From: Microbacterium timonense
GTDB lineage: Bacteria > Actinomycetota > Actinomycetes > Actinomycetales > Microbacteriaceae
NCBI RefSeq assembly: GCF_900292075.1
Contig: NZ_OLMV01000004.1
Coordinates: 124,001 to 188,000 of the forward strand
Reading direction: 5' to 3'
DNA: 64,000 nt
Numbering within the stretch: position 1 is the first letter of the stretch; each line of letters opens with the position of its first letter. Below are positions 26,501-33,897 of the stretch, piece by piece. The notes below the pieces were generated by a model. That model ran no database searches, was not told where the DNA came from, and saw nothing but the letters and a program-made list of their open reading frames with translations. The translations under genes were made by a program, and so were the position numbers.

Positions 26501-27294
26501 TAGGTCGTCAGGTACTCGTTGAACGACAGCTGCTCGGCCCGCTTGATGCTCGGGACGAGCAGGGACCGGGTGCCGTCCGGCCGCGGCAGGTCGATCGCGA
26601 TGCCGAGGTTCACGTGCGCCGGCGCGACGACCGACGGCTTGCCGTCGATCTCGGCGTAGAACACGTTCTGGCTGGGGAACTCCTTCAGCGCCTGGATGAT
26701 CGCCCAGCCGATGAGGTGCGTGAAGCTCACCTTGCCGCCGCGCGTGCGCGACATGTGGTTGTTGATGACGATGCGGTTGTCGATCATCAGCTTCGCCGGC
26801 ACGGTGCGCACGCTCGTCGCGGTCGGCACCGTGAGCGACTGGTCCATGTTGGCCGCGAGCGTCTTGGGCATGCCCTTGAGCGTGGTGACGACGTCGGCCT
26901 CGGCTTGGCCGTCGGCGGCGGACGGCTGCGCCTTGGGCGCCTGGGCCGGGATGGGCTGCGGCGCCGCCGGGCGGGCGGTGGTGCGCGCCACGGGCTGTGC
27001 GCCGATGACGGGGATGGGCGCCGTGACCGGGCGGGGCTCGGCGGCCGCTTCGGGCTGGCGGGCGGACCCTGCCGCGGGCGCGCCGGACGCCGCCGCGTCA
27101 GCGGGCGGTGCAGGCGGAGCCGCTGTCGGTGCTGTGCCGTCGGCGGGATGGTAGGCCTCGAGGACGGGCCACCATGCCTTGTCGACGGAGTTCCGGTCGA
27201 TCTTGAACTGCTCGTACAGCTCCTCGACGAGCCACTCGTTGGCTCCGAACTCTCCTTCGTTCGAAACCCCGACGCCCGTCACCTGGCTCGACAC
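23557..27294 (-). CDS. kgd: Multifunctional 2-oxoglutarate dehydrogenase/decarboxylase (E2-E1 fusion)
   Basis: A 1245-residue actinobacterial OdhA/Kgd. Domains in order: a short helix (FGANEWLVEELYEQFKIDRNSV), an Ala/Pro-rich linker (about 50-120), an E2-type succinyltransferase core with the catalytic STYDHRVIQGAGSGEF, then the thiamine-diphosphate E1 with GMAHRGRLNVL and GDAAFAGQGVVVETLQMSQL. No lipoyl domain is present, so it relies on the lipoyl domain of another E2. It oxidises 2-oxoglutarate to succinyl-CoA in the TCA cycle and in relatives is inhibited by an FHA protein (OdhI/GarA). GTG 27294 begins the conserved SSQVTGVG start; the frame is open to 27459 without homologous sequence. 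Confidence 0.95.
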   Translation of the reverse strand: MSSQVTGVGVSNEGEFGANEWLVEELYEQFKIDRNSVDKAWWPVLEAYHPADGTAPTAAPPAPPADAAASGAPAAGSARQPEAAAEPRPVTAPIPVIGAQPVARTTARPAAPQPIPAQAPKAQPSAADGQAEADVVTTLKGMPKTLAANMDQSLTVPTATSVRTVPAKLMIDNRIVINNHMSRTRGGKVSFTHLIGWAIIQALKEFPSQNVFYAEIDGKPSVVAPAHVNLGIAIDLPRPDGTRSLLVPSIKRAEQLSFNEYLTTYEDLVTRARSNKLTAADFQGTTISLTNPGGIGTVHSVPRLMKGQGCIVGAGALEYPAEFQGASDKTLNELAIGKTITLTSTYDHRVIQGAGSGEFLKKVHELLIGQRSFYEDIFAALRIPYAPIHWAADINVDLAERVDKQARVQELINSFRVRGHLMADTDPLEYVQRTHPDLEIESHGLTFWDLDREFVTGGFGGKRQMKLRDILGVLRDSYCRTIGIEYMHIQDPVQRAWFQENVEVKYQKPGHDEQLRILDKLNQAEAFETFLQTKYVGQKRFSLEGGESLIPLLDEILQGAAQSGLDGAAIGMAHRGRLNVLTNIAGKTYGQVFREFEGSVAIGSKSGSGDVKYHLGTEGTFVADNGAELPVYLAANPSHLETVDGVLEGIVRAKQDRKPIGTFTWLPILVHGDAAFAGQGVVVETLQMSQLRGYRTGGTVHVVVNNQVGFTTTPVDARTSVYATDVAKTIQAPIFHVNGDDPEAVTRVAQLAFAYRERFHRDVVIDLVCYRRRGHNEGDDPSMTQPLMTNLIEAKRSVRRLYTEALVGRGDITEEEYEKAKQDFQNRLEIAFAETHAAETGSSPVVVVEDAAADAVAGEPETTGVSREVVNLIGDTFVNKPNGFTVHNKLQQLLDKRLDMSRNGSIDWGFGELLAFGSLLLEKTNVRLAGQDSRRGTFVQRHAVLHDRSNGQEWIPLTNLSEDQGRFYVYDSLLSEYAAMAFEYGYSVERADSLVLWEAQFGDFANGAQSVIDEFISSADQKWGQQSSVVLLLPHGYEGQGPDHSSARIERYLQMCAQDNMTVARPSTPASYFHLLRRQAYARPRRPLIVFTPKAMLRLRGATSPVEDFLTGRFEPVLDDDRGLDKSAVKRVLLHAGKIHWDLRAELEKNPNPEIALVRLEQFYPAPIDELNAVIDTYPGAELVWVQDEPENQGAWPFIALEVVKHLRGRTISRVSRASAASTATGSPKVHAAEQAAIMQQALTR

Positions 27295-27473
27295 GCTGAA
27301 TCGCCTGCTTTCATCGGTGAAGTTCTGGGATGCGCGCGGGGCCTCGGGAGCCCTGTGCACGCCTCGGTTAAGCCTAGCCCAGTCCGGGGGAGCGGTCCCG
27401 GCGGTCGACGTGGCCCCGCCGGAAAGATCCCGCGTGATTATCCCCACAGGAAGTGTCACTACCCTTGGCGGTC

Positions 27474-28931
27474 ATGGAGTTCTACGGCGAAGCGCCCGAC
27501 GTCGATCTGACCTACTCTGACGTCTTCCTGGTGCCCAGGCGGTCCGCGATCACGAGCCGCCTGGACGTGGATCTCGCCCCCGGTGACGGCACGACGGCGA
27601 CCATCCCTCTGGTGTCCGCCAACATGAACTCCGTCACCGGTGCCCGCCTGGCCGCGACGCTGGCCCGCCGAGGCGGTCTCGGAGTGCTTCCCCAGGACAT
27701 GCCGCTGCAGGAGCTCGACGCCGCGATCCGCTGGGTCAAGGCGCAGCCGGTCGCGTGGGACACGCCGCTCGTGCTGCCGCCCGAGGCGACGGTGGCCGAT
27801 GCCGCACGACTTCTGCCGCCCACCGACGGCCACGGCATCGTGGTCGCCCGGGCATCGGGGGGACGCGTCGACGCGGACGACATCCTCGGTGTCATCCCCG
27901 CCGCTCGCTTGGGAACGGCGCTGCCCGACGCCCGGCTGGGCGACCTCGCGCGCACCCGCGCGGCATCCGTCGACGCCGACGACATCGAAAGCGCACGGCA
28001 CGCCTTCGACGTGATCGTCGCCGCGGAAGCCGAGACGGTGTGCGTTCTGCAGCATGGGCACCTCGTGGGCACCCTCTCCCGCCGCAGCGCGCTGCGCTCC
28101 ACGCTCTACCGGCCGGCGGTCGACGCCTCGGGCCGCCTCATCGTCGCCGCGGCCGTCGGCATCAACGGCGACGTCGCGGCGAAGGCGCAGGCGCTGGCCG
28201 CGGCGGGTGTCGACGTCCTCGTGGTGGACACCGCGCACGGCCACCAGGAGGGCATGCTGCGCGCGCTGCGCGCGGTCGCCGACCTGGACCTCGGCATCCC
28301 GATCGCCGCCGGCAACATCGTCACCGCCGAAGGGGTCCACGACCTCGTCACGGCCGGCGCCACGATCCTCAAGGTCGGCGTGGGCCCCGGCGCCATGTGC
28401 ACCACCCGCATGATGACCGCCGTCGGTCGCCCGCAGTTCTCCGCGGTGCTGGAGACAGCCGAGGCCGCCCGGATGATGGGGGCTCACGTGTGGGCCGACG
28501 GCGGCGTGCGCTACCCCCGCGACGTCGCGCTGGCGCTCGCGGCAGGCGCGGCATCCGTGATGATCGGCTCCTGGTTCGCGGGCACCATCGAGGCGCCGGG
28601 GGAGCTGCAGCTGGACGAGGCGGGGCGCGCGTACAAGGAGTCGTGGGGCATGGCCTCGACGAAAGCCGTGCATGAGCGGTTCGGGCGCCTCGACCCGTAC
28701 GAGCTTGCGCGCAAGGAGCTCTTCGCCGAGGGCATCTCGTCGTCGCGCATCTATCTGGACCCGCTGCGCCCGGGCCTGGAGGACCTGCTCGACATGATCA
28801 CCTCGGGTGTGCGCTCGTCGTTCACCTACGCGGGCGCGTCGACGGTCGCCGAGTTCCATGAGCGCGCACGGGTGGGCCTGCAGTCGGCCGCCGGGTACGA
28901 GGAGGGCAAGGCCCTGCCGGTCAGCTGGTGA
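27474..28931 (+). CDS. guaB1: GuaB1-family IMP dehydrogenase-related protein (probable GMP reductase)
   Basis: A 485-residue IMPDH/GMPR-fold enzyme. The catalytic loop is GVGPGAMCTTRMMTAVGRPQ with the nucleophilic Cys; PLVSANMNSVTG and WADGGVRYPRDVALALAAGA line the nucleotide site. Residues about 95-200 form a CBS-like insert. In mycobacteria GuaB1 has been shown to be a GMP reductase (GMP to IMP) with CBS-dependent regulation rather than an IMP dehydrogenase; the same is inferred here. TACCCT (27460-27465) predicts a two-base leader before ATG 27474. Divergent from kgd and convergent with the BrkB gene. Confidence 0.9.
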   Translation: MEFYGEAPDVDLTYSDVFLVPRRSAITSRLDVDLAPGDGTTATIPLVSANMNSVTGARLAATLARRGGLGVLPQDMPLQELDAAIRWVKAQPVAWDTPLVLPPEATVADAARLLPPTDGHGIVVARASGGRVDADDILGVIPAARLGTALPDARLGDLARTRAASVDADDIESARHAFDVIVAAEAETVCVLQHGHLVGTLSRRSALRSTLYRPAVDASGRLIVAAAVGINGDVAAKAQALAAAGVDVLVVDTAHGHQEGMLRALRAVADLDLGIPIAAGNIVTAEGVHDLVTAGATILKVGVGPGAMCTTRMMTAVGRPQFSAVLETAEAARMMGAHVWADGGVRYPRDVALALAAGAASVMIGSWFAGTIEAPGELQLDEAGRAYKESWGMASTKAVHERFGRLDPYELARKELFAEGISSSRIYLDPLRPGLEDLLDMITSGVRSSFTYAGASTVAEFHERARVGLQSAAGYEEGKALPVSW

Positions 28932-28936
28932 GGTCG

Positions 28937-28959
28937 GGATGCCGGCAGTCACGGCATCC
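28937..28959. terminator. GGATGCCG/CGGCATCC hairpin, guaB1 / BrkB convergent ends
   Basis: An 8-bp perfect stem (28937-28944 and 28952-28959) with a seven-base loop lies between the two facing stop codons. Confidence 0.55.
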
Positions 28960-28963
28960 GCTC

Positions 28964-30058
28964 TCAGCCCTCGCCCGGCCGGCGCCCGCCGGTCCGGTCC
29001 TCGGGTTCGCCGTCGTCCTCGTGCGCCCGCCGGATGCGGCGCCCCTCCGCCACATCCTTTCGCTCCTTGTCGCGCACCTTGTCGCTCTTGCGCGTGTCCC
29101 GCGGCGGCAGCTGGATGTCCTCTTCGGCCGCGATGCCGGCCTGCAGCTGGCGTCCGCGCTCGAGCTCGGCATCGAACTCCGCACCGAAGAGCAGGGCGAT
29201 GTTCGCGATCCACAGCCACAGCAGGAAGATGATGACCCCCGCCAGCGAGCCGTACGTGCGGTCGTAGTTCGAGAAGTTGGCGACGTAGAGACCGAACAGC
29301 ACCGAGGCGATCACGAGGGTGAGGATCGCCAGCAGCGATCCCATGCTGATCCACCGGAACTTCGGCTGCTTGGCGTTGGGCGTCGCGTAGTAGAGGATCG
29401 CGACCATCAGGACCACGATGAACGCCAGCACCGGCCACTTCGCGATGGACCAGATCGTCGTGGCCACGTCCCCCAGGCCGAGCGCGGAGCCCACCGCATC
29501 GGCGACGGGTCCCGAGACCACGAGGATCACGAGCGCGACCACGATGAGGGCCACCCCGATCACCGTCACCAGCAGCTGGGCCGGCTTCAGCTTCCAGAAC
29601 GGGCGGCCCTCCTCGATCTCGTAGACCCGGTTCATCGCGCGGGTGAACGCACCCACGTAGCCGGAGGCCGACCAGATCGCCATCAGGAGGCCGAGGATCA
29701 GCCCCCACCCTGCCGCCGGGGAGTCGGCGAGCTGCTCGAGGGGCCCTCGCAGCGTCTCGGCGGTGTCGGGGGAGGCGGATTCGACGACGCCGAGGATCGC
29801 GTCGGTGGCGCGCCCGTTGCCGGCGATGAGACCGAAGATCGAGAATACCGCCACGAGCCCCGGAAAGATGGCGAGCACGGAGTAGTACGTGAGGGCGGCG
29901 GCGATGTCGGTGCACTCGTCCGACGAGAACTCTCGCGCGGTCTTCACGAACACGTACTTCCACGAGCGCTTCTCGATCTCGCGAGGGGAGTCGGGCTTGT
30001 CCGCGTGCTCGGGGTCGGGGGCTCCGCGCCCGTCGCGCTGGTGGTCGGTCGTCGTCAT
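28964..30058 (-). CDS. YihY/BrkB-family inner membrane protein
   Basis: A 364-residue Virul_fac_BrkB protein with about six membrane segments between residues 50 and 300: the family signature DIAAALTYYSVLAIFPGLVAVFSIFG, then WSASGYVGAFTRAMNRVYEIEEGRPFWKLK, and YGSLAGVIIFLLWLWIANIALLFGAEFDAELER at the end of the last helix. The last 60 residues are highly charged. These proteins are not RNase BN despite old annotation, and their role is uncertain. ATG 30058 starts a charged 30-residue N-terminus typical of the family. Confidence 0.9.
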   Translation of the reverse strand: MTTTDHQRDGRGAPDPEHADKPDSPREIEKRSWKYVFVKTAREFSSDECTDIAAALTYYSVLAIFPGLVAVFSIFGLIAGNGRATDAILGVVESASPDTAETLRGPLEQLADSPAAGWGLILGLLMAIWSASGYVGAFTRAMNRVYEIEEGRPFWKLKPAQLLVTVIGVALIVVALVILVVSGPVADAVGSALGLGDVATTIWSIAKWPVLAFIVVLMVAILYYATPNAKQPKFRWISMGSLLAILTLVIASVLFGLYVANFSNYDRTYGSLAGVIIFLLWLWIANIALLFGAEFDAELERGRQLQAGIAAEEDIQLPPRDTRKSDKVRDKERKDVAEGRRIRRAHEDDGEPEDRTGGRRPGEG

Positions 30059-30144
30059 GGCCTCTCCGATCCGTCGTGCCGTCCAGCGGGCGGTGCCCGG
30101 ATCGACCATGGTGCGAGCGGGCGGCGAAGACCGCGAAGGGGGTT

Positions 30145-30177
30145 GACAGGCCGCCGGACGGGCGCGGCGGGCCTGTC
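30145..30177 (+). promoter_or_regulatory. Strong inverted repeat upstream of CNNM leader ORF
   Basis: GACAGGCC (30145-30152) and GGCCTGTC (30170-30177) pair perfectly; after one bulged G, GCCG and CGGC extend the stem. It ends just before the TAGACT box at 30179, so it occupies the -35 region and is more likely an operator than an RNA element. Confidence 0.45.
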
Positions 30178-30178
30178 G

Positions 30179-30184
30179 TAGACT
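30179..30184 (+). promoter_or_regulatory. -10 box TAGACT before the leader ORF
   Basis: Predicted +1 at 30191, four bases before the leader ORF ATG at 30195. TTGACA at 30143-30148 is too far away (30 bases) to be its -35. Confidence 0.45.
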
Positions 30185-30194
30185 TGTCGGCACG

Positions 30195-30266
30195 ATGGAC
30201 GACCCCCCTAGTTGCAGACGTTCGCCCCACCGACCCGCCTCCCGACTGAACGGGGGTGAAGCGTGA
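30195..30266 (+). CDS. Possible 23-aa acidic/proline leader peptide of CNNM operon
   Basis: ATG 30195 opens a 23-codon frame starting MDDPPSCRRS and ending NGGEA. Its TGA (30264-30266) shares an A with the ATG of the transporter gene (TGATG), so a ribosome finishing the leader stands on the next start. The acidic-plus-proline beginning resembles the Mg2+-sensing MgtL leader of Salmonella/E. coli, where such N-termini destabilise ribosomes at low Mg2+. [11 protein letters not shown] is unproven: there is no Shine-Dalgarno, but the promoter predicts a nearly leaderless RNA. It may equally be a chance ORF. Confidence 0.4.
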   Translation: MDDPPSCRRSPHRPASRLNGGEA

Positions 30267-31594
30267 TGGATTACGTCATGTTGGGCGTGGGGCTTCTGCT
30301 CACGGTCGGGACCGGCCTGTTCGTGGCGAGCGAGTTCGCTCTCGTCAACCTCGACCGGGCCGACCTGGAAGCCCGCCAGGCTGCGGGCGAGAGCCGTCTG
30401 TCGCTGACGATCAGCGCCCTGCGGATCACCTCCACGCACCTCTCGAGCGCACAGCTCGGCATCACGCTGACCACGCTCCTCACCGGTTACACGATGGAGC
30501 CGGCGATCTCGAGCCTGCTCGCGCCGGTGTTCGACGCATGGGGCCTCCCCGCCGGCGTCTCGCGTCCGCTGGCCGCGGTCATCGGCGTGGCGATCGCGAC
30601 GGTCTTCTCGATGATCCTCGGCGAGCTCGTCCCGAAGAACTTCGCCCTGGCGATCCCGCGCCAGACCGCGAAGCTCGTCATGCCGTTCCAGGTCGCGTTC
30701 ACCACCGTCTTCCGCCCCGCCGTCGTCGTGCTCAACGGCAGCGCGAACGGGGTCCTGCGGGCGGTCGGCGTCGAGCCGAAGGAAGAGCTGTCGGGCGCGC
30801 GCACCGCCGAGGAGCTCTCCAGCCTGGTGCGGCGCTCCGCCAGCGCCGGCGTGCTCGAGGAGGACACCGCCTCGCTCCTGGACCGCAGCCTGACCTTCGC
30901 CCGGCTCAGCGCGGCCGATGTCATGACGCCGCGCCCGAGCGTCCACGCCCTCGCGGCCGACGACTCCGCCGAGGAGGTCATCCAGCTCGCCCGCCGCACC
31001 GGCCACAGCCGGTTCCCGGTCTACGGCGAGGACATGGACGACATCACCGGCATCGTGCACCTCAAGGCGGCCGTCGGCGTGCCGCGCGAGCGCCGCGCCG
31101 ACGTCCCGGCGGCCGCGCTGGCCACCGAGCCGCTGCGCTTCCCCGAGACGGTGCACCTGGACGCGCTCGTGGCCGAGCTGCGCGCCCGCGGGTACCAGAT
31201 GGCGATCGTGGTCGACGAGTACGGCGGCACTGCGGGTGTGGTCACCCTCGAGGACCTCGTCGAGGAGATCGTCGGCGAGGTGCTGGACGAGCACGACCGC
31301 CGTCGCGCGGGGATCGTCCGTGTGGACGACGCCGTCATCTTCCCCGCCGAGCTGCGACCCGACGAGGTGCGCGATCGCACCGGCATCCGCATCCCCGAGG
31401 GTGACGTCTACGACACCGTCGGCGGGTACGTCATGAGCGTGCTCGAACGGATCCCCTCCGTCGGCGACACCGTCGAGATCGAGGACGGCACGCTCGAGGT
31501 GCAGCGCATGGACGGCCGCCGCGTCGACCGTGTGCGCTTCACCCCCACGCCCATGCCCCACGAGGACGCGAGCGAAGGGGGTGATCGCCGATGA
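30266..31594 (+). CDS. CNNM/CorC-family transporter with CBS pair (hemolysin family)
   Basis: A 442-residue protein with the DUF21/CNNM membrane domain (about 1-150; [57 protein letters not shown]), a CBS pair (about 205-325; [50 protein letters not shown]) and a C-terminal CorC/HlyC domain (about 345-425). Relatives such as MpfA/CorC mediate Mg2+ or Co2+ efflux or tolerance. GTG 30263 is an alternative start, but the TGATG overlap with the leader ORF favours ATG 30266. The second CNNM gene starts inside its stop (ATGA). Confidence 0.9.
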   Translation: MDYVMLGVGLLLTVGTGLFVASEFALVNLDRADLEARQAAGESRLSLTISALRITSTHLSSAQLGITLTTLLTGYTMEPAISSLLAPVFDAWGLPAGVSRPLAAVIGVAIATVFSMILGELVPKNFALAIPRQTAKLVMPFQVAFTTVFRPAVVVLNGSANGVLRAVGVEPKEELSGARTAEELSSLVRRSASAGVLEEDTASLLDRSLTFARLSAADVMTPRPSVHALAADDSAEEVIQLARRTGHSRFPVYGEDMDDITGIVHLKAAVGVPRERRADVPAAALATEPLRFPETVHLDALVAELRARGYQMAIVVDEYGGTAGVVTLEDLVEEIVGEVLDEHDRRRAGIVRVDDAVIFPAELRPDEVRDRTGIRIPEGDVYDTVGGYVMSVLERIPSVGDTVEIEDGTLEVQRMDGRRVDRVRFTPTPMPHEDASEGGDRR

Positions 31595-32649
31595 GCGACT
31601 GGGCCGGAATCGCCTGGCTGGTGGTGCTGCTCATCGCCAACGCCTTCTTCGTGGGCGCCGAGTTCGCCGTCATCTCCGCGCGCCGCTCGCAGATCGAGCC
31701 GCTCGCCGAGAAGGGGTCCCGTTCTGCCAAGACGGCGCTCTACGCCATGGAGCACGCGACGCTCATGCTGGCGACCAGCCAGCTCGGCATCACGATCTGC
31801 TCGCTGCTGATCCTGAACGTGTCGGAGCCGGCGATCCACCACCTGCTCGCCGAGCCTCTGGGTCTCACCGGCTGGTCGGAGGGCGTCGTCGACGGCATCG
31901 CCTTCGCCGTGGCGCTCGTGCTGGTGTCGTACCTGCACGTCGTCTTCGGCGAGATGGTGCCGAAGAACCTCGCGTTCTCGGTGCCCGACCGCGCGGTGCT
32001 GATGCTCGCGACGCCCCTGGTGTGGATGTCGAAGCTGTTCCACCCCATCATCGTGAGCCTGAACTGGATCGCGAACCACGTGGTGCGCCTGTTCCGGGTG
32101 GAGCCGAAGGACGAGGCCGCGTCGACGTTCACCCTCGAGGAGGTCGCGACGATCGTGAACCAGTCGCGCATCGAGGGGGTCCTCGACGACGCGGCCGGCA
32201 CGGTCGCGGCCGCCGTGGAGTTCACCGACAAGAAGGCCGCCGACGTGGCCGTGCCGCTGTCGCAGCTGGTGACGCTGCCCGAGACCACCACGCCCGAGGA
32301 GATCGAGCGCGCGGTCGCCAAGCACGGCTTCTCGCGGTACGTGATCGTCGACGGCGAGGGGCTCCCCGTCGGGTACGTGCACCTGAAGGACATCCTGCGG
32401 GCAGCGGAGGGTCCGGATGCCGCGACCGACGTCGCGCGCCGGATCCCCGCCAAGCGCATCCACCACATGGTGCCGGTGCTCGAGACGACGGACCTGGAGG
32501 ACGCGCTCGCCCTCATGCGTCGCGCCGGACGCCACCTGGCACAGGTCCGCAACAGCGAAGGCGCGACCACGGCGGTGCTGTTCCTCGAGGACATCATCGA
32601 GGAGCTCATCGGAGAGGTCCAGGACGCCACCCGGCGCCGCGGCTTCTGA
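31591..32649 (+). CDS. Second CNNM-family transporter, lacking CorC domain
   Basis: A 352-residue paralogue of the preceding gene: membrane domain (VVLLIANAFFVGAEFAVISARRSQIEPLAEKGS, LMLATSQLGITICSLLIL, GEMVPKNLAFSVPDRA) and a CBS pair (about 200-330), but it stops after the second CBS, so the CorC_HlyC domain is missing. The four-base overlap with the first gene implies coupled synthesis, and a heteromeric transporter is possible. Tandem long-plus-short CNNM genes recur in actinobacteria. The intergenic hairpin at 32682-32758 follows. Confidence 0.9.
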   Translation: MSDWAGIAWLVVLLIANAFFVGAEFAVISARRSQIEPLAEKGSRSAKTALYAMEHATLMLATSQLGITICSLLILNVSEPAIHHLLAEPLGLTGWSEGVVDGIAFAVALVLVSYLHVVFGEMVPKNLAFSVPDRAVLMLATPLVWMSKLFHPIIVSLNWIANHVVRLFRVEPKDEAASTFTLEEVATIVNQSRIEGVLDDAAGTVAAAVEFTDKKAADVAVPLSQLVTLPETTTPEEIERAVAKHGFSRYVIVDGEGLPVGYVHLKDILRAAEGPDAATDVARRIPAKRIHHMVPVLETTDLEDALALMRRAGRHLAQVRNSEGATTAVLFLEDIIEELIGEVQDATRRRGF

Positions 32650-32681
32650 GCGGCATCCACTCTTCCGTTTCCTGGACCCCA

Positions 32682-32758
32682 CCGGGTTTGGGGCGCATGA
32701 CGAACGCTCGGGGCGCAAGGCGCGCGCCCCGAATGCGCGCGCTGCGCCCCAAACCCGG
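32682..32758. terminator. Nested double inverted repeat between convergent genes
   Basis: Outer arms CCGGGTTTGGGGCGCA (32682-32697) and TGCGCCCCAAACCCGG (32743-32758) are a perfect 16-bp pair. Inside lies a second perfect 9-bp pair, TCGGGGCGC (32708-32716) and GCGCCCCGA (32724-32732). It sits between the CNNM operon and the old yellow enzyme gene and can fold as one hairpin inside another on either strand. Confidence 0.65.
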
Positions 32759-32771
32759 AGAACGGCTGGGG

Positions 32772-33842
32772 TCAGGCCCGGCGCCGGGCGCGCAGGTACT
32801 GCGGCGGCCAGTAGTCGATGTCGACGCCGAGCTCCGTTGCGGCCCGCAGCGCGTAGTGCGGATCGCGCAGCCACTCGCGGCCCGCCATCACGGCATCGGC
32901 CGCGCCCTCGGCCAGGACGCGTTCGGCGTGGTGGGCATCGTCGATCATGCCGACGGCGTTGACCGGCACCCCCGCCTCCTGGCGCACCTGCGCCGCCAGC
33001 GGCACCTGGTAGCCCGGTCCTGTTGTCAGCTGCTGGTGAGCCACCAGGCCGCCGCTGGAGATGTCGAAGAAGTCGGCGCCGCGGTCGGCGGCCCAGCGCG
33101 CCACGGTCACCGTCTGCGGGGGATCCCACCCGCCATCTGCCCAGTCGGTGGCCGAGAGCCGTACGATCACGGGCACGCCGGGGACGGCATCCCTCACGGC
33201 GTCGAGCGTGCGCAGCAGCAGCCGCGCCCGGTTCTCCAGCGTGCCGCCGTACTCGTCGTCACGCGCGTTCGACAGCGGCGACAGGAACTGGTGCAGCAGG
33301 TAGCCGTGAGCGGCGTGGAGCTCGAGGACCTGGAACCCGGCGGCGACGGCCCGGCGCGCAGCGGAGGCGAAGTCCGCGACGACGCGGTCGATCCCGGCGA
33401 GGTCGAGGGCGACTGGCTCGGCATACCCGTCGAACGCGATCGCGGAGGGTGCGACCGTGGCCCAACCGCCGTCCGCCACCGGTACCGAGCCGCGCCGACC
33501 CGAGAAGGGGGACCACGTCGACGCCTTGCGCCCGGCGTGAGCCAGCTGCACGCCGGCGACAGCTCCCCGGCGGCGGATCGCCGCGACGATCGGCGCCCAG
33601 GCGTCCCGCTGCTCGTCGGTCCACAAGCCCGTGTCCTCCGGTGAGATGCGCCCCTCGGGCGCCACGGCCGTCGCTTCGGCGATGATGAGTCCCGCACCCC
33701 CCGAGGCGAACTGCGCCAGGTGCGTGTGATGCCACTCCTGCGGCACGCCTTCCACCGCGCTGTACTGGCACATCGGCGAGACCCACAGGCGGTTGCGCAT
33801 CGTGACGTCGCCCAGGGTGAGGCGTGTGAACAGACGGCTCAT
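32772..33842 (-). CDS. NADPH dehydrogenase-type old yellow enzyme (YqjM-like)
   Basis: A 356-residue FMN ene-reductase with the fold signature HAAHGYLLHQFLSPLSNARDDEYGGTLENRARLLL and the N-terminal VSPMCQYSAVEGVPQEWHHTHLAQFASGGAGLIIAEATAV. The Cys in MCQYSA is the redox-tuning cysteine of thermophilic-like (YqjM) members, and HAGRKA is also typical. These enzymes reduce activated C=C bonds; the physiological substrate is unknown. ATG 33842 has GGAGAACCG upstream. It is divergent from nnrD with 55 bases between. Confidence 0.92.
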   Translation of the reverse strand: MSRLFTRLTLGDVTMRNRLWVSPMCQYSAVEGVPQEWHHTHLAQFASGGAGLIIAEATAVAPEGRISPEDTGLWTDEQRDAWAPIVAAIRRRGAVAGVQLAHAGRKASTWSPFSGRRGSVPVADGGWATVAPSAIAFDGYAEPVALDLAGIDRVVADFASAARRAVAAGFQVLELHAAHGYLLHQFLSPLSNARDDEYGGTLENRARLLLRTLDAVRDAVPGVPVIVRLSATDWADGGWDPPQTVTVARWAADRGADFFDISSGGLVAHQQLTTGPGYQVPLAAQVRQEAGVPVNAVGMIDDAHHAERVLAEGAADAVMAGREWLRDPHYALRAATELGVDIDYWPPQYLRARRRA

Positions 33843-33885
33843 CGGTTCTCCGGATCCGGGGGAGTGTGCTGGGTCCTGCCCGCGG

Positions 33886-33891
33886 TACCGT
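33886..33891 (+). promoter_or_regulatory. -10 box TACCGT, leaderless nnrD
   Basis: Exact 12-base spacing to ATG 33898; the ORF is open to 33793, but that start is excluded by this promoter. Confidence 0.55.
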
Positions 33892-33897
33892 GACGGT

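Noticed and set aside
23233..27510. A 1425-codon open frame antisense to kgd, and similar long antisense frames (for example 49319-50860, 6722-8692, 47557-48753)
   Set aside because: High GC third-position bias opens antisense frames; they have Arg/Gly/His-rich composition, no recognisable domains, and lie opposite well-conserved genes.
30145..30262. M-box or yybP-ykoY type metal riboswitch ahead of the CNNM genes
   Set aside because: Conserved core sequences of those classes are not present and the inverted repeat lies upstream of the predicted transcription start.
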